A stretch of DNA of 64,000 nucleotides, from contig NZ_ATUV01000001.1 in assembly GCF_000420385.1 (NCBI RefSeq), positions 1,217,274 through 1,281,273 of the forward strand. Reading direction: 5' to 3'. Positions 22,901 through 32,612 of the stretch are shown here, piece after piece. The first letter of the stretch is position 1; the number at the start of each line of letters is the position of its first letter. Made by a program: the position numbers and the translations under genes. Under the pieces are notes generated by a model. That model was not told the origin of the DNA. It saw only the letters and a list, made by a program, of their open reading frames with translations, and did not search any database. The stretch is from Hippea alviniae EP5-r (GTDB lineage: Bacteria; Campylobacterota_A; Desulfurellia; Desulfurellales; Hippeaceae).

Positions 22901-24039
22901 AAAAGTGTGTGGATAAAGATTCTGGCAACATCTTCGTCATCTAAGCCTTCAGGTAAAGCAACCCTTCTTTTATTCAGAACTTCCCTTGCCGCAACAAGCG
23001 TATTGAGAATAAGGTAATCGTCAAACTTAGAATAAACAACATCAAACTCTGCATCAAACTCTTTGATAAAACTCAGCTTCTCCTTTGTTAGTTTTGTTGC
23101 TGGGCGGATAATCTCTTCTTCGTCGTCAACATTTATTTTCAAAGGCGTTGCTAAAAATTTACCCTGTAAATCAGACTCTCTTATTGGCACATACTCAACA
23201 TTGGCTTCAGATAGTGTCTTAAAAGCCCTTGTTGTTATCTTCTTGCCTTCTTTGACAACAACTTCTCCATTTACTTCTATGTCAAGGTCTGCCCTTAATC
23301 CTATTATTGACTCGTTCAGCTTAGCATATATATTTCCATCTTCAATTTTGACATGGATAGTCTCATAAAATGTTTTGAGTATTTCGCTCTCATCCATACC
23401 CAAAGCTTGAAGAAGGATAGTGGCAGGAAACTTCTTTTTTCTGTCTATGCGTGTTGAAAGAATCTCTCTCGTCTCTGTCTCAAATTCTATCCAGCTGCCC
23501 CTTTCTGGTATAATCTGACCATAAAACAGACCACGACCAGCAAACTCAGAGAGCTTTTTAAATATGACACCCGGAGACCTGTGAAGCTGACCAACAATAA
23601 CCCTTTCAACGCCGTTTATTATAAAGCTTCCAGTCTCTGTAATTAAAGGCAACTCACCAACATAGATGTTCTGCTCTTTTATATCTTCAATGTCCAATTT
23701 CTCGCCTGTATGCTCATCTATGTTCCACTGGGTAAGTCTAACCTTCAAAATCAAATTACCTGTATATGAGAGACCCTTTATTTTACACTCTTCTGGTGAA
23801 AATTTCGGCGGTGTTATCTCCCAATCCACAAGGTCAAGCCTTAGCCTTCCGTGAACATCATCTATAGGAAAAATGGACCTAAGTGCATTATCCAGATTTT
23901 TTTCTCTTTTGCTGTTTTTGTCTACAAACTCTTTAAAAGAATTTATGTTAAGCCTTAAAAGGTCAGGAATTTCCAAAACCTTTTTAGTTTTTGAGAAGTT
24001 AACTCTCATTCTGTATTGCAATTTCAGAGGCTCAGCCAT
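19960..24039 (-). CDS. rpoB: RNA polymerase subunit beta
   Basis: Second largest core subunit, 1359 aa. The rifampicin region is visible ([20 protein letters not shown] ... LSALGSGGL), with no obvious resistance substitution among the residues I recognise. [10 protein letters not shown] and the C-terminal [21 protein letters not shown] are conserved. Start ATG follows GAGGTGCATA. An attenuator-like hairpin separates it from rplL. Confidence 0.98.
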   Translation of the reverse strand: MAEPLKLQYRMRVNFSKTKKVLEIPDLLRLNINSFKEFVDKNSKREKNLDNALRSIFPIDDVHGRLRLDLVDWEITPPKFSPEECKIKGLSYTGNLILKVRLTQWNIDEHTGEKLDIEDIKEQNIYVGELPLITETGSFIINGVERVIVGQLHRSPGVIFKKLSEFAGRGLFYGQIIPERGSWIEFETETREILSTRIDRKKKFPATILLQALGMDESEILKTFYETIHVKIEDGNIYAKLNESIIGLRADLDIEVNGEVVVKEGKKITTRAFKTLSEANVEYVPIRESDLQGKFLATPLKINVDDEEEIIRPATKLTKEKLSFIKEFDAEFDVVYSKFDDYLILNTLVAAREVLNKRRVALPEGLDDEDVARIFIHTLLRPGEHTSIEDAKRFFENLFFNPERYDVSLEGRIRLNETFNIDVPEDVRVLTKDDLVGIMRHIVLLENDQVYPDDVDSLSNRKVNLVGDQLYREIRNGLLRMQRLIKDKMVMREIDNIMPYDVINTKPVAVAIKDFFATGQLSQFMDQTNILSEISHKRRLSALGSGGLTRERAGFEVRDVHPTHYGRICPIETPEGANIGLISSLAIYANINELGFIETPYRIVKDGRVTDEVVYLSASKEKGHIIAQASAPLNEDGTFKNEYVAARKDGEFVVVRNTEIDLMDVSPNQIVSVAAGLIPFLEHDDANRALMGSNMQRQAVPLIRPEAPLVGTGLEPVVAKYSRYAVVAKRDGKVVRIDDKIYVAVKTEDGYELDVYPLKKFLRSNQDTCFTQTPVVDVGDYVKEGQIIADGPSMDKGELALGKNLVVAFVSWRGYNYEDGITISRRVVEEDLYTSIHIKEFSVYVRDTKFGMEEITADVPNASSETLRNLDKNGIVRIGAYVKPGDILVGKVTPKAETHYSPEEKLLRSIFGEKAANVADSSLRVPPDTSGIVVDVKILHRRGADVNPREKEIIAQEKQKIEKELKNKLKLLQKLKIDSLKEAIIGHAPEEDIKVGSKVFKKGKAINSEELEGLNERELERLLPKGFDLKSLNKHYREMEKSIKEHHNKLIKSIEKESDLPPGVISVVNVYIATKRKLSVGDKMSGRHGNKGVVSKILPVQDLPFLEDGTPVDIVLNPLGVPSRMNIGQIMETHLGWLSKGLGKKIDELLKAGRRDLLRDFIKRIFNSKKAEEFIDSLSDEEIEKYAKEWKNGVHFANPVFEGAKEKDLKYLMDMVGFKELKSEVYDGITGEKFKEPVTVGVMYVLKLHHLVDDKVHARSVGPYSLVTQQPLGGKAQFGGQRFGEMEVWALEGYGAAYTLHEMLTVKSDDVTGRNRTYEAIVKGRPIPLGGVPESFNVLIKEMQALCLDVELLKDIRRR

Positions 24040-24075
24040 TATGCACCTCGTTTATTTTTTAGAAAGATTTTTTAG

Positions 24076-24112
24076 AAAAAAAAAGGAAAGAGACATAAAG
24101 CCCCTTTCCTTT
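24076..24112 (-). terminator. Terminator or attenuator between rplL and rpoB
   Basis: On the minus strand AAAGGAAAG and CTTTCCTTT make a perfect 9-bp stem around a 13-nt loop, followed by a run of T residues. It lies in the 99-nt rplL-rpoB spacer. In E. coli a partial terminator at this point lowers rpoBC relative to L7/L12; the same role is inferred here. Confidence 0.8.
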
Positions 24113-24138
24113 ATCCGATAAACCCACCTTAAAAGTTA

Positions 24139-24528
24139 TTATTTAATCTCAACTTCAGCGCCAGCTTCTTCTAATTTTGCCTTAATCTGCTCAGCTTCTT
24201 CTTTGCTTACCTTCTCTTTTACTGCCTTTGGAGCAGAGTCAACCAATGCTTTTGCCTCTTTCAGGCCAAGACCCGTTATCTCTCTTACAACCTTGATGAC
24301 CTGGATCTTCTTATCTCCTGCCTTGTTAAGAACAACATCAAACTCTGTCTTCTCCTCAGCAGCAGCTTCACCACCGCCAGCAGCAGGTGCAGCAGCAGCT
24401 ACAGCAGCAACAGGAGCAGCAGCACTTACGCCAAACTTATCTTCAAGCTCCTTAACAAACTCTGCCAACTCAACAACTGTCATATTTTCAATAAATTTAA
24501 TAACATCTTCTTTTGTAATCTCTGCCAT
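24139..24528 (-). CDS. rplL: 50S ribosomal protein L7/L12
   Basis: Multicopy stalk protein that recruits translational GTPases. 129 aa with an N-terminal dimerisation helix pair, a hinge rich in Ala and Gly (about 38-58), and the C-terminal domain with [22 protein letters not shown] sequence. Strong ribosome site AGGAGG. Confidence 0.97.
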   Translation of the reverse strand: MAEITKEDVIKFIENMTVVELAEFVKELEDKFGVSAAAPVAAVAAAAPAAGGGEAAAEEKTEFDVVLNKAGDKKIQVIKVVREITGLGLKEAKALVDSAPKAVKEKVSKEEAEQIKAKLEEAGAEVEIK

Positions 24529-24543
24529 TAGTAAACCTCCTTT

Positions 24544-25068
24544 TTAATTTTCCTTTGCTTTTTTCTCTTCTATTGCTTTAAGCACATACAGAAGCTGCCT
24601 TATGTTTGCCGCTAAAACATTGACAAAACCAGAAATTGGAGCCTTCATAGTGCCAAGCAGTTGTGCAACAAGCACCTCTTTTGGTGGCAACTTGCTCAAA
24701 GCCTTAATATCATCTGCCGTCAAGAGTTTGCCTTCTAATGAACCAAACTTAATCTCAAGCTTGCCATACTCTTTAGCCTTTTCAACCATAATCTTGGCAA
24801 GCACCGCAGGGTCATCAAAACCCAAAGCAAAGGCATTCGGGCCTTTTAGCTGTTCTGTCATCGACTCCCAAGCTGTGCCCTCAACAGCCTTTTTAACAAT
24901 GTTGTTTTTGATAACATTGAAGGTGCAACCCTGCTCTTTGACGGCGTTTCTGATGGCTTCCATCTCTGCCACCGTAAGACCCGTATAGCTTGCAGCTATA
25001 AGGATCTTAGCTTCCTTCAGTCTCTCCCTTAGCCTGTCGGCTAACTCAACCTTTCGCTCTCTCTTCAA
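24544..25068 (-). CDS. rplJ: 50S ribosomal protein L10
   Basis: Base of the L7/L12 stalk, 174 aa; binds its own mRNA leader in other bacteria. The start is TTG (MKRERKVELADRL), 5 nt after GGAGGGG, the only start that fits the ribosome site. YTGLTVAEMEAIRNAVKEQG is typical of L10. Followed by rplL after 15 nt. Confidence 0.95.
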   Translation of the reverse strand: MKRERKVELADRLRERLKEAKILIAASYTGLTVAEMEAIRNAVKEQGCTFNVIKNNIVKKAVEGTAWESMTEQLKGPNAFALGFDDPAVLAKIMVEKAKEYGKLEIKFGSLEGKLLTADDIKALSKLPPKEVLVAQLLGTMKAPISGFVNVLAANIRQLLYVLKAIEEKKAKEN

Positions 25069-25083
25069 TATCCCCCTCCTTTC

Positions 25084-25155
25084 TTGGACGGGTCAAAAAC
25101 TGGCCTCTTGCAGGCTTACTTTAAAGCCCTTAGGCTACCCGCAGTCTTTGACCTC
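25084..25155 (-). ncRNA. L10 leader (autoregulatory mRNA element)
   Basis: The 104-nt rplA-rplJ spacer contains the recognisable L10-leader pattern: GGTCAAAGACTGCGGGTAGC, a GGGCTTTAAAG bulge, then GCCTGCAAGAGGC and a closing TTTTTGACC. GGTCAAA at the left pairs with TTTTGACC at the right. L10(L12)4 binding here represses rplJL translation in known cases. Confidence 0.8.
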
Positions 25156-25172
25156 TTAGATTTTTATATATG

Positions 25173-25871
25173 TTAACGCTGAAGTGATTGCACATTTATC
25201 TTCACGCTTGGAGAATGCGTTGTGGCTATGTGGAAAGATTTTATGTATCTTCCCTTTGCTGCAGCAGGTTTTGCTTTCACAACAGCATCATACAGCGCCA
25301 TTATATTCTCTTTCAGTTTATCGTTGTCAAACGACCTTTTGCCAACACCAACATGAATATTTGCCGTCTTGTCAACTCTAAATTCAACTTCACCTGCTTT
25401 TGCTCTTTTTACTGCATCTGCAACATCAAATGTAACCGTGCCTACCTTCGGGTTTGGCATAAGTCCTCTTGGACCGAGAATCTTACCCAAGCGTCCAACT
25501 ATACCCATCATGTCTGGTGTTGCTATAACCTTATCAAAATCAAGCCACCCTTCTTTGGCAATCTTATCTGCATACTCCTGACCGCCAACATAATCAGCAC
25601 CAGCTTCTTCAGCTTCCTTAATCTTTTCACCCTTAGCGAAAACAAGAACCTTAACGCTCTTACCTGTTCCATGTGGCAGGGTTACTGAGCCCCTTACGAC
25701 CTGGTCTGAATGTTTCGGGTCAACACCCAATCTCATGTGAACTTCAACAGTCTCATCGTAATTGGCATACGCTATCTCTTTAAGAATCTTCAAAGCTTCA
25801 TCTAAGGAGTACTCTTTTAGATGATCATACTTCTTTAACGCTTCAATGTATTTTTTTCCTCTCTTTCCCAT
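25173..25871 (-). CDS. rplA: 50S ribosomal protein L1
   Basis: L1-stalk protein aiding tRNA release, 232 aa; also a translational repressor of rplKA in E. coli. [12 protein letters not shown] at the start and [18 protein letters not shown] in the middle are conserved. Lies downstream of rplK with a 58-nt gap. Confidence 0.97.
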   Translation of the reverse strand: MGKRGKKYIEALKKYDHLKEYSLDEALKILKEIAYANYDETVEVHMRLGVDPKHSDQVVRGSVTLPHGTGKSVKVLVFAKGEKIKEAEEAGADYVGGQEYADKIAKEGWLDFDKVIATPDMMGIVGRLGKILGPRGLMPNPKVGTVTFDVADAVKRAKAGEVEFRVDKTANIHVGVGKRSFDNDKLKENIMALYDAVVKAKPAAAKGRYIKSFHIATTHSPSVKINVQSLQR

Positions 25872-25929
25872 CGCTCTCTCCTTTCTTTAAAGAGCTCCCA
25901 CTTCCTTCAAGGAGTGGTAAAGTCTGTTT

Positions 25930-26361
25930 TTAGAAATCTTCAACTTCAACACCCATATTTATCGCTGTTCCAGCAACAGTCTTCATAGCCTTATACAAAT
26001 CATTGGTGTTCAAATCCGGCAGCTTTATCTTTGCTATCTCTTCAAGCTGCTGTTTGGTAAGCTTTCCAACCTTTACCCTTGCAGGGTCTGAAGAACCCTT
26101 CTCAATACCCAAAGCTTTCTTTATCAGAGAGCTTGCTGGCGGTGTCTTTGTAATAAAATCAAACGACCTGTCAGCATAAACTGTGATAATGACAGGCACT
26201 ATATCACCCATTCTGTCCTTTGTAACATCATTGAACTTCTTAACGAAGTCCATAATGTTAACACCATGTTGACCAAGTGCAGGACCGACCGGTGGAGCAG
26301 GTGATGCTTTGCCAGCTTCTATCTGCAGCTTAATCTGGGCTACAACTTCCTTCTTACCCAT
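25930..26361 (-). CDS. rplK: 50S ribosomal protein L11
   Basis: GTPase-associated-centre protein, 143 aa. [27 protein letters not shown] is the signature N-domain, with the proline pair that contacts 23S rRNA and thiostrepton. Follows nusG after 13 nt. Confidence 0.97.
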   Translation of the reverse strand: MGKKEVVAQIKLQIEAGKASPAPPVGPALGQHGVNIMDFVKKFNDVTKDRMGDIVPVIITVYADRSFDFITKTPPASSLIKKALGIEKGSSDPARVKVGKLTKQQLEEIAKIKLPDLNTNDLYKAMKTVAGTAINMGVEVEDF

Positions 26362-26374
26362 TGCTCAAACTCCT

Positions 26375-26914
26375 TTATTCAACTTTCTCGACTTGATTGT
26401 AATTCAATTCAACCGGTGTCGAACGACCAAAAATACTTATCAAGATTCTCAATCTTCCCTTATCTATATCAACTTCTTCTATCGTTCCAGTAAAGTTGGC
26501 AAATGGACCGTCCAATACCCTTACGGACTCACCAGGTTCAAACGATACAGACAATCTTGGAGCTTCTTTTGAGCTTTCAACTCTCTCTTTAATCTGCCTT
26601 ATCTCACTCTCATCCATAGGAACGGGCTCTTTGCCATAACCCACAAAACCTGAAACAAACGACATACGCTTCACAAGGTTATAAAGCTTATCACTCATTC
26701 TTGCCTTTACAAATACATAGCTCGGATAGAGACACTTCTTGACCTTCTCTTTCTTGTTGTTCTTTTTTATCTCAATAACTTCTTCCAAAGGCACGAAAAT
26801 CTCTTCTACTTCACTTTCCAAACCAGCGCTTTTTAGCTTGTTTTCGAGCATAGATTTAACTTTCTCTTCATAACCAACCTGCGTATGGATAGCATACCAC
26901 TTAAAATCGCTCAT
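26375..26914 (-). CDS. nusG: Transcription antitermination factor NusG
   Basis: RNA-polymerase-binding elongation factor linking transcription to S10 or Rho. 179 aa: NGN domain starting FKWYAIHTQVGYEEKV, and a C-terminal KOW domain (GESVRVLDGPFANFTGTIEEVD). Normal length and conserved secE-nusG-rplK order. Confidence 0.97.
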   Translation of the reverse strand: MSDFKWYAIHTQVGYEEKVKSMLENKLKSAGLESEVEEIFVPLEEVIEIKKNNKKEKVKKCLYPSYVFVKARMSDKLYNLVKRMSFVSGFVGYGKEPVPMDESEIRQIKERVESSKEAPRLSVSFEPGESVRVLDGPFANFTGTIEEVDIDKGRLRILISIFGRSTPVELNYNQVEKVE

Positions 26915-26929
26915 TTATGATAACCTTCT

Positions 26930-27115
26930 CTATTTAAAAAGTGATTGGAGTCCTATTGAAAGAAGATAGTCCAGCACACTCAAAATAAAAGCCACTATCA
27001 CTGTGAACATAATCACAGAGATAGTGGCACTTGTCACTTCCTTTTTACCAGGCCAAACTACCTTCTTGAACTCTATCTTTACCTCTTCAAGAAAGCTTAA
27101 AATCTTCTTCATCAT
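26930..27115 (-). CDS. secE: Protein translocase subunit SecE
   Basis: Small clamp subunit of SecYEG, 61 aa, single-membrane-spanning short form. FLEEVKIEFKKVVWPGKKEV precedes one hydrophobic helix (about 30-52). No strong ribosome site is visible upstream, where only 13 nt separate it from tRNA-Trp. Confidence 0.95.
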   Translation of the reverse strand: MMKKILSFLEEVKIEFKKVVWPGKKEVTSATISVIMFTVIVAFILSVLDYLLSIGLQSLFK

Positions 27116-27128
27116 AATAATAAAAAAA

Positions 27129-27205
27129 TGGCAGGCCAGGGAGGACTCGAACCCCCAACCAACGGTTTTGGAGACCGCCGCTCTACCAATTGGAGCTACT
27201 GGCCT
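27129..27205 (-). tRNA. tRNA-Trp (CCA)
   Basis: 77 nt including an encoded CCA end. Acceptor AGGCCAG pairs with CTGGCCT, the D-loop has the GGTAGAGC pattern and the T-arm has GGTTCGAGTCC. The anticodon loop CTCCAAA gives anticodon CCA. It lies between rpmG and secE, a conserved arrangement, and is probably cut from the operon transcript. Confidence 0.97.
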
Positions 27206-27208
27206 GTT

Positions 27209-27358
27209 TTATTTTACCTCTCTGTGTATTGTATGTTTTCTACAAAATGGACAGTATTTTCTTAATTCAAGTTTCTCTTTTGATTTCTTTTTATCCCTTG
27301 TGCTGGTATAATTTTTTCTTTTGCACTCTGAGCATGCCAAAGTTACCATCTCACGCAT
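27209..27358 (-). CDS. rpmG: 50S ribosomal protein L33
   Basis: 49-aa large-subunit protein, below common ORF cut-offs. Starts MREMVTLACSECKRKNY; two CxxC pairs (CSEC, CPFC) show the zinc-binding type. GGAG lies 4-8 nt before the ATG. Only 3 nt separate its stop from tRNA-Trp and 10 nt separate it from tuf. Confidence 0.94.
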   Translation of the reverse strand: MREMVTLACSECKRKNYTSTRDKKKSKEKLELRKYCPFCRKHTIHREVK

Positions 27359-27367
27359 CAGATTCTC

Positions 27368-28579
27368 CTTACTCCAATATCTCCGTTATAACACCAGCAC
27401 CAACTGTTCTACCACCTTCCCTGATAGCGAAGCGTGTCTCTTTCTCTAAAGCAACAGGTGCAATGAGTTCAACAGTTAATTCAACATTGTCTCCTGGCAT
27501 AACCATCTCAACGCCTTCTGGCAGATGAACGGTTCCAGTAACATCTGTGGTTCTGATGTAGAACTGTGGTCTATAACCATCGAAGAATGGTGTGTGTCTT
27601 CCACCTTCGTCTTTGGTCAGAACATAGACCTGAGCCTTGAACTTCTTGTGTGGTGTGATGGAACCTGGTTTTGCAAGAACCATTCCTCTTTCAACATCTT
27701 CTTTCTTGATACCTCTTAGGAGAACTCCAACATTGTCTCCAGCCATTGCTTCGTCAAGTATCTTTCTGAACATCTCAAGGGATGTTGCAACAGTCTTTCT
27801 TGTCTCTCTGAAGCCTACGATTTCTACTTCTTCACCTGGCTTGAGAACGCCTCTTTCCACTCTTCCTGTTACGACTGTTCCTCTTCCTGAGATGGAGAAG
27901 ATATCTTCAATTGGCATCAAGAATGGTTTGTCTGCTTCTCTCTGTGGAGTTGGTATGTATTCATCAACTGCATCCATTAACTCTTCTATTGCCTTTGTCC
28001 ACTCGTTGGACTGGCCTGGTGGTGTCTCAAGAGCTTTTAGAGCTGAACCTCTGATTACTGGAACATCATCACCAGGGTAGCCATACTTTGAGAGAAGCTC
28101 TCTTACTTCCATCTCAACAAGGTCAACAAGCTCTTCATCATCAACCATATCAATCTTGTTTAGGAATACAACGATGTATGGAACATTAACCTGTCTTGCA
28201 AGAAGTATGTGCTCTCTTGTCTGTGGCATTGGACCATCTGCTGCAGAGACAACAAGAATAGCACCGTCCATCTGAGCAGCACCAGTAATCATGTTCTTGA
28301 TGTAGTCAGCATGCCCTGGACAGTCAACATGAGCATAGTGTCTTTTGTCTGTCTCATACTCAACATGAGCAGTGTTGATTGTGATTCCTCTCTCTTTCTC
28401 TTCTGGTGCATTGTCGATGTCGTTGTAATCCTTGAACTCTGCTTTACCCTTCTCTGCCAAAACCTTTGTGATAGCTGCTGTTAGAGTTGTTTTACCATGG
28501 TCGATGTGGCCGATTGTTCCGATGTTAACATGTGGTTTTGAGCGGACATATTTTTCCTTTGCCATAAAAGCCTCCTTAA
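27368..28579. repeat. tuf repeat copy B (1212 bp)
   Basis: Second copy of the tuf repeat described at 11177-12388, same orientation, offset 16191 bp. The flanks differ completely: tRNA-Thr and rpmG here, fusA and rpsJ there. Homologous recombination between the copies would delete or loop out the rpoBC region, so the pair is also a rearrangement hazard. Confidence 0.85.
27369..28565 (-). CDS. tuf: Elongation factor Tu (copy B)
   Basis: Same 398-aa predicted protein as copy A. It follows four tRNA genes, the arrangement of the E. coli tufB operon, and precedes rpmG and tRNA-Trp. AAGGAGGC stands before the ATG. The 22-nt gap to tRNA-Thr(GGT) means it is cotranscribed with the tRNAs from the promoter at 28951-28978. 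Confidence 0.98.
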   Translation of the reverse strand: MAKEKYVRSKPHVNIGTIGHIDHGKTTLTAAITKVLAEKGKAEFKDYNDIDNAPEEKERGITINTAHVEYETDKRHYAHVDCPGHADYIKNMITGAAQMDGAILVVSAADGPMPQTREHILLARQVNVPYIVVFLNKIDMVDDEELVDLVEMEVRELLSKYGYPGDDVPVIRGSALKALETPPGQSNEWTKAIEELMDAVDEYIPTPQREADKPFLMPIEDIFSISGRGTVVTGRVERGVLKPGEEVEIVGFRETRKTVATSLEMFRKILDEAMAGDNVGVLLRGIKKEDVERGMVLAKPGSITPHKKFKAQVYVLTKDEGGRHTPFFDGYRPQFYIRTTDVTGTVHLPEGVEMVMPGDNVELTVELIAPVALEKETRFAIREGGRTVGAGVITEILE

Positions 28580-28587
28580 AAAACTTA

Positions 28588-28663
<76 letters not shown>

Positions 28664-28676
28664 GCCTAAATAAAAA

Positions 28677-28753
28677 TGGAGCGGGAAACGGGACTCGAAC
28701 CCGCGACCCTCAGCTTGGAAGGCTGATGCTCTAGCCAACTGAGCTATTCCCGC
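28677..28753 (-). tRNA. tRNA-Gly (TCC)
   Basis: 77 nt with encoded CCA. Acceptor GCGGGAA pairs with TTCCCGC; anticodon loop CTTCCAA gives TCC, reading GGA/GGG. Third member of the Thr-Tyr-Gly-Thr tRNA set. Confidence 0.96.
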
Positions 28754-28772
28754 TCTTTGACACCACTAAAAA

Positions 28773-28858
28773 TGGTGGAGAGGGGAGGATTCGAACCTCC
28801 GAAGGCATAAGCCGGCAGATTTACAGTCTGCTCCCTTTGACCGCTCGGGAACCTCTCC
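28773..28858 (-). tRNA. tRNA-Tyr (GTA)
   Basis: 86 nt with encoded CCA and a long variable arm (class II). Acceptor GGAGAGG pairs with CCTCTCC; anticodon loop CTGTAAA gives GTA. Confidence 0.97.
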
Positions 28859-28860
28859 AC

Positions 28861-28936
28861 TGGAGCTGGCGAAGGGACTTGAACCCCCAACCGGCTGATT
28901 ACAAGTCAGCTGCTCTACCGATTGAGCTACGCCAGC
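28861..28936 (-). tRNA. tRNA-Thr (TGT)
   Basis: 76 nt with encoded CCA, first gene after the promoter. Acceptor GCTGGCG pairs with CGCCAGC; anticodon loop CTTGTAA gives TGT, reading ACA. Its 3' end is 2 nt from tRNA-Tyr. Confidence 0.97.
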
Positions 28937-28950
28937 TCAGGCAAAATGGG

Positions 28951-28978
28951 ATTATATACGCAAAAATTCATTTGTCAA
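28951..28978 (-). promoter_or_regulatory. Strong promoter of the tRNA-tuf operon
   Basis: On the minus strand a perfect TTGACA is followed 16 nt later by a perfect TATAAT, and the -10 is 14 nt from the mature tRNA-Thr. This is the best sigma-70 promoter in the window. The discriminator starts CCC, GC-rich as in stringently controlled stable-RNA promoters. It probably drives the tRNAs, tuf, secE-nusG and beyond. Confidence 0.9.
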
Positions 28979-29003
28979 CCCTTAAGTTAACTTTTTTGCA
29001 TTT

Positions 29004-31424
29004 TTATTTTCTTTTTATCTTCTTCTCAACGAAGTATATCAACTCTTCAGCTGTTTCGCCATCTTCAGGATAGACAACCCTATCCACCACAACACCTATA
29101 TACTCGCTTATACACACGCCCTTCTTTGTCTTCTCTCTGCATTTAGTATCATCCATAAAACTTTCTTTTAATAATCTTGCTAAATTGATACCATTAAAGA
29201 AAGACTCTATCTCTTCAAGCGAAAATTTATCCAACTTCACAGCAACGAGAAAGATATCAGCATAGGCACGGCAGGCAAACATCTCACCCTTAAATAATTT
29301 TTCAGCATCTTTTATAATCTTTGCCATGTTTTCTATGACTCTATTGCCTGTTTCGGTTGAAAATCTATAGTTTACTTCAGCTATACCCTTTATATTTATA
29401 GCAAAAAGAACAAATCTTCTGTTATTCTTTATCAAACTTCGCAACTCTCCGACAAAGGAAGTAATAAATAGCAAACCTGTCATATAATCAACCTTAAATA
29501 TTTCACTTCTTATTCTATCTATTTCTTCTGACATAAATTCAGCCGTTGTGAGCTCTCTCTCCTTAAATGCATCAAGAAGAACCTTCTCAACCTTACTCAG
29601 AATATCTTGGTCAACCTTCTCCTTTTTCAAAATCTCAATAGCTTCTTCTGGTGTAAACGCCTTTCTGTAAGGTCTTGTCGTCGTTAGTGCATCGAATATG
29701 TCAGCTATTGCAAGTATGCGTGCTTCAATACATATCTCATCACACTTAAGCCCATCAGGATAACCACTCCCATCACACTTCTCGTGATGCTGCCTTACAC
29801 ACTCTGCTATATCTTTAAAATGCTCAACCCTTTTTAGTATCTCATACGATATGACAGAGTGATATTTTATCGTTTTATACTCATTCTCTGACAACCTTCC
29901 CGGTTTTAGAAGTATGTTGTCGGGTATGCCCACCTTGCCTATATCGTGCAGAAGGCCTGCTTTATAAATCTTCTCTTGAAACTTCTCATCAAAACCTAAA
30001 GCTTCGGCAATCTTTTTCGAATAGAAAGCAACCCTTTGAGAATGCCCTTTTGTGTATATATCGCGGGTTTCAAGCACATCAACAAAGGATTTAAGCAAAT
30101 CGTTCTCATATTTCTTAAACTTCTCTATCGCCTTATTTAAACTGCCAGTTATCCACATTAGCTGTTTTATACGCCTATATGGGCGCGTGTCTATAAACTC
30201 TGCCCTGCTTAAATAATCTTCAAATTTTCTAAATACCGTGTTGATTTTTCTGTTGGCAAATCTTGAAACATACAAATAGAGTGCAAGTATCAGAAAAGAG
30301 ACGACCGAAAACACAAGAGCCATCGTGGTTTTAACTCTGTTTAGCTCTCTCTTGTCTCTAATCTGTGCAAGGCGTAAAGAACTATACAAATCTGGCATAT
30401 ATGTGCCCGTTCCTATAACCCAATTCCATCTCTTGAATAATTTTAGATAACTTACTTTTAGCACATCCCTATCGCTACCTGGCAATCTATAGTAATACTC
30501 AACAAAAGAGTATCCCTTTGTCTCTATATCTTTAAAATATTTTTCCCTATACAAAAAGCCTTCTTTATCCTTTTTCAAAAGCGAAAGGCACCTGCTTTCG
30601 GCTTTTGGTCTGTTCGGATTTACTATCTCGTAAGCAAAGCAACCATTCGAAGGATGTTTTCTTAACTTTAAAACAAATATGTATCCGTGATTATTTTTAC
30701 CGTATCTGTATATTGACAGATACTTAACCCACTTCTGATGCAAGCTATACTCAATAGGCTCAAGGTCAAACCTGCCAACAACTATATATCCATAATTTCT
30801 AAAAACAACAAAGAATGTAAAACCATACCTTCCGATGTCTTCTTTTTTCAGAAAGTGCCAGTTGTAAGGATAATTTTGAAAGAGACAGCCAGTATCATGA
30901 CTCTTTGCAAGATTTACAAGCTTCAAAAACGGTTTATTAGACTTCTTATCTTCTAAACCAATCAAATTCCTGCCTTCCAAAAGCTTATCAAATGGGTTAA
31001 ATAGACACCTGCCCTTTAAATCAAATATGTAATATGTGATGTCAGAGTTAAATGTCTCTAAAGCCAAATACCTTCTTGCAAACAGAAGAAACTTGTCTCT
31101 GCCTTCACTTTTTAGAGCATAGAGCTTTCTTACAGTTTTGTAAAATTCTGCCTGTTTTTCCTTTTTTATCTTTCCGTATGTGTAATTTATATCTTCTTCT
31201 ATCTCCTTTATTATGTTATCAACCATATACTTTGAATACTCTTTGGCATTTTCAAGGTAAATGCTGGTAATATGTTTTACATTTTCGTGATAACACTCAA
31301 GAGCAGTCTTGTGCCAAAAATATCCGACAACAAAAACAGATAAAGCTGTGATAAGAAGGGATGCTGTTAACAAAACAGATATCATCGAGACCTTTACATT
31401 CTTAAACTTCTCCTTTATTCCCAT
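29004..31424 (-). CDS. Membrane Cache sensor with HD-GYP and degenerate GGDEF domains
   Basis: 806-aa membrane receptor. TM1 is about residues 14-35, an external Cache-like domain spans about 40-360 and ends in the typical WVIGTGTYMPD (334-344), and TM2 is about 366-387. The HD-GYP domain carries HDIGK (493-497), HH (546-547) and DGSGYPDG (551-558), so c-di-GMP phosphodiesterase activity is expected. The C-terminal GGDEF fold (about 645-800) has YADIF in place of GGDEF and is probably not a cyclase; it may bind a nucleotide. The domain order, HD-GYP before GGDEF, is unusual. The nearest AGGAG is 17 nt before the ATG, so start and coupling are uncertain. Possibly cotranscribed with the DUF1844 and EamA genes. 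Confidence 0.85.
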   Translation of the reverse strand: MGIKEKFKNVKVSMISVLLTASLLITALSVFVVGYFWHKTALECYHENVKHITSIYLENAKEYSKYMVDNIIKEIEEDINYTYGKIKKEKQAEFYKTVRKLYALKSEGRDKFLLFARRYLALETFNSDITYYIFDLKGRCLFNPFDKLLEGRNLIGLEDKKSNKPFLKLVNLAKSHDTGCLFQNYPYNWHFLKKEDIGRYGFTFFVVFRNYGYIVVGRFDLEPIEYSLHQKWVKYLSIYRYGKNNHGYIFVLKLRKHPSNGCFAYEIVNPNRPKAESRCLSLLKKDKEGFLYREKYFKDIETKGYSFVEYYYRLPGSDRDVLKVSYLKLFKRWNWVIGTGTYMPDLYSSLRLAQIRDKRELNRVKTTMALVFSVVSFLILALYLYVSRFANRKINTVFRKFEDYLSRAEFIDTRPYRRIKQLMWITGSLNKAIEKFKKYENDLLKSFVDVLETRDIYTKGHSQRVAFYSKKIAEALGFDEKFQEKIYKAGLLHDIGKVGIPDNILLKPGRLSENEYKTIKYHSVISYEILKRVEHFKDIAECVRQHHEKCDGSGYPDGLKCDEICIEARILAIADIFDALTTTRPYRKAFTPEEAIEILKKEKVDQDILSKVEKVLLDAFKERELTTAEFMSEEIDRIRSEIFKVDYMTGLLFITSFVGELRSLIKNNRRFVLFAINIKGIAEVNYRFSTETGNRVIENMAKIIKDAEKLFKGEMFACRAYADIFLVAVKLDKFSLEEIESFFNGINLARLLKESFMDDTKCREKTKKGVCISEYIGVVVDRVVYPEDGETAEELIYFVEKKIKRK

Positions 31425-31465
31425 AGCAGAAAAATTTATAACTCCTTTGGAAAAATCTTCAATTA

Positions 31466-31729
31466 TTACTCACTCTTATGCTTATCTAAAGCATATAAAT
31501 ATTTCATTCTCAAATCGTAAAGCACTTCTTCTAACAACTCTTGCTCATCCTTCAAAAGATTGCCTTCTGTCTTTTCCTTTAACACTTCTATAAGGTCTAT
31601 CGTATATTTTGCCTGTTTTAAATCAATCTTTTTCTCCTTAGAAAATGGGTCTTCAACCACACCAAGCAGAACATAAACACTTTGGGCTAAAGAGAGAATA
31701 AGGTCTGCAAACTTAGGTTTATCATCCAT
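31466..31729 (-). CDS. DUF1844 family protein
   Basis: 87-aa soluble protein of unknown function. SLAQSVYVLLG, the DP near residue 27, a run of KIDLKQAKYTIDLIEVLKEKT and the C-terminal LLEEVLYDLRMKY match DUF1844. Start follows GGAGGGC and is 1 nt from the stop of the preceding transporter gene, so it is coupled to it. No function can be given from sequence. Confidence 0.75.
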   Translation of the reverse strand: MDDKPKFADLILSLAQSVYVLLGVVEDPFSKEKKIDLKQAKYTIDLIEVLKEKTEGNLLKDEQELLEEVLYDLRMKYLYALDKHKSE

Positions 31730-31730
31730 T

Positions 31731-32612
31731 TTAGCCCTCCTTATAGCCGCTTTTTACAGCAATAACAATAGAAGCAAGAACAATCACCATACCTATAAGC
31801 TGACCAACACCAACCGTTTGAGAAAAAAACAGATAAGCTAAAATAGAAGCACCTATCGGCTCGCCAAGTGTAGATATAGCAACAGCATTGGCTTTTAGAT
31901 GTTTAAGAGCCCAATTAAACGATGTGTGGCCAAGAAGCTGTGGCACAAGTGCAAGCAGAAGCATATAGAGATAAGAAACTGGCCTATACCCAACAAACGA
32001 CTCTCCACTTGCTATTGCAAACAGAAGAGAAAAAAATGCGGCAAAGGAGTAAACAAGTGTTATGTAATGGAATGTATCTATGTTTCTTCTCAAAAAAGAA
32101 CCAGCCATAAAATAGACGCTTACCGCAATCGCACCCACAACAGCAAGCATATCACCAAGAAGAGCCTTCTTATCAAAGCCGCCTGTTATCATGCCGCTAT
32201 CTGAAAATGCAATCAATCCACTCCCAATAACAGAGCCCAAAACCGCAAGTATTGTTTTTTTGTCCTGTTTCTCTTTAAATATAAGAACAGAAAAAAGTAA
32301 AACAAAGATGGGACTTGTTGAGACAAGCGTAACGGAACTTGCAACGGATGTATATTTTATAGATGCAATCCAGCTTATAAAGTGAATACTTAAGAAAAAA
32401 CCACTCAAAACCGCAACAAACAGCTCTTTTTTCGAAGACAATCTTACATTTTTTCTTTTGAAATACGAGATACCAATCAAAATAACAGAAGATATAACAA
32501 GCCTGTAGGTGCTCATAATTAAAGCAGGAACATCGTATGTCAGTTTTATGATAATACTTGCAACAGAGACAGAAAATATACCAAACAGCAAAACGGCATA
32601 AATCTTTATCAT
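31731..32612 (-). CDS. EamA/DMT-family transporter, third of three
   Basis: 293 aa, ten predicted membrane helices in two EamA repeats, inner membrane. The substrate is unknown; family members export amino acids and other metabolites. It overlaps the upstream EamA gene by 4 nt. A GEPIGASILAYLFF segment near the C-terminus is the family's second-repeat motif. Confidence 0.85.
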   Translation of the reverse strand: MIKIYAVLLFGIFSVSVASIIIKLTYDVPALIMSTYRLVISSVILIGISYFKRKNVRLSSKKELFVAVLSGFFLSIHFISWIASIKYTSVASSVTLVSTSPIFVLLFSVLIFKEKQDKKTILAVLGSVIGSGLIAFSDSGMITGGFDKKALLGDMLAVVGAIAVSVYFMAGSFLRRNIDTFHYITLVYSFAAFFSLLFAIASGESFVGYRPVSYLYMLLLALVPQLLGHTSFNWALKHLKANAVAISTLGEPIGASILAYLFFSQTVGVGQLIGMVIVLASIVIAVKSGYKEG

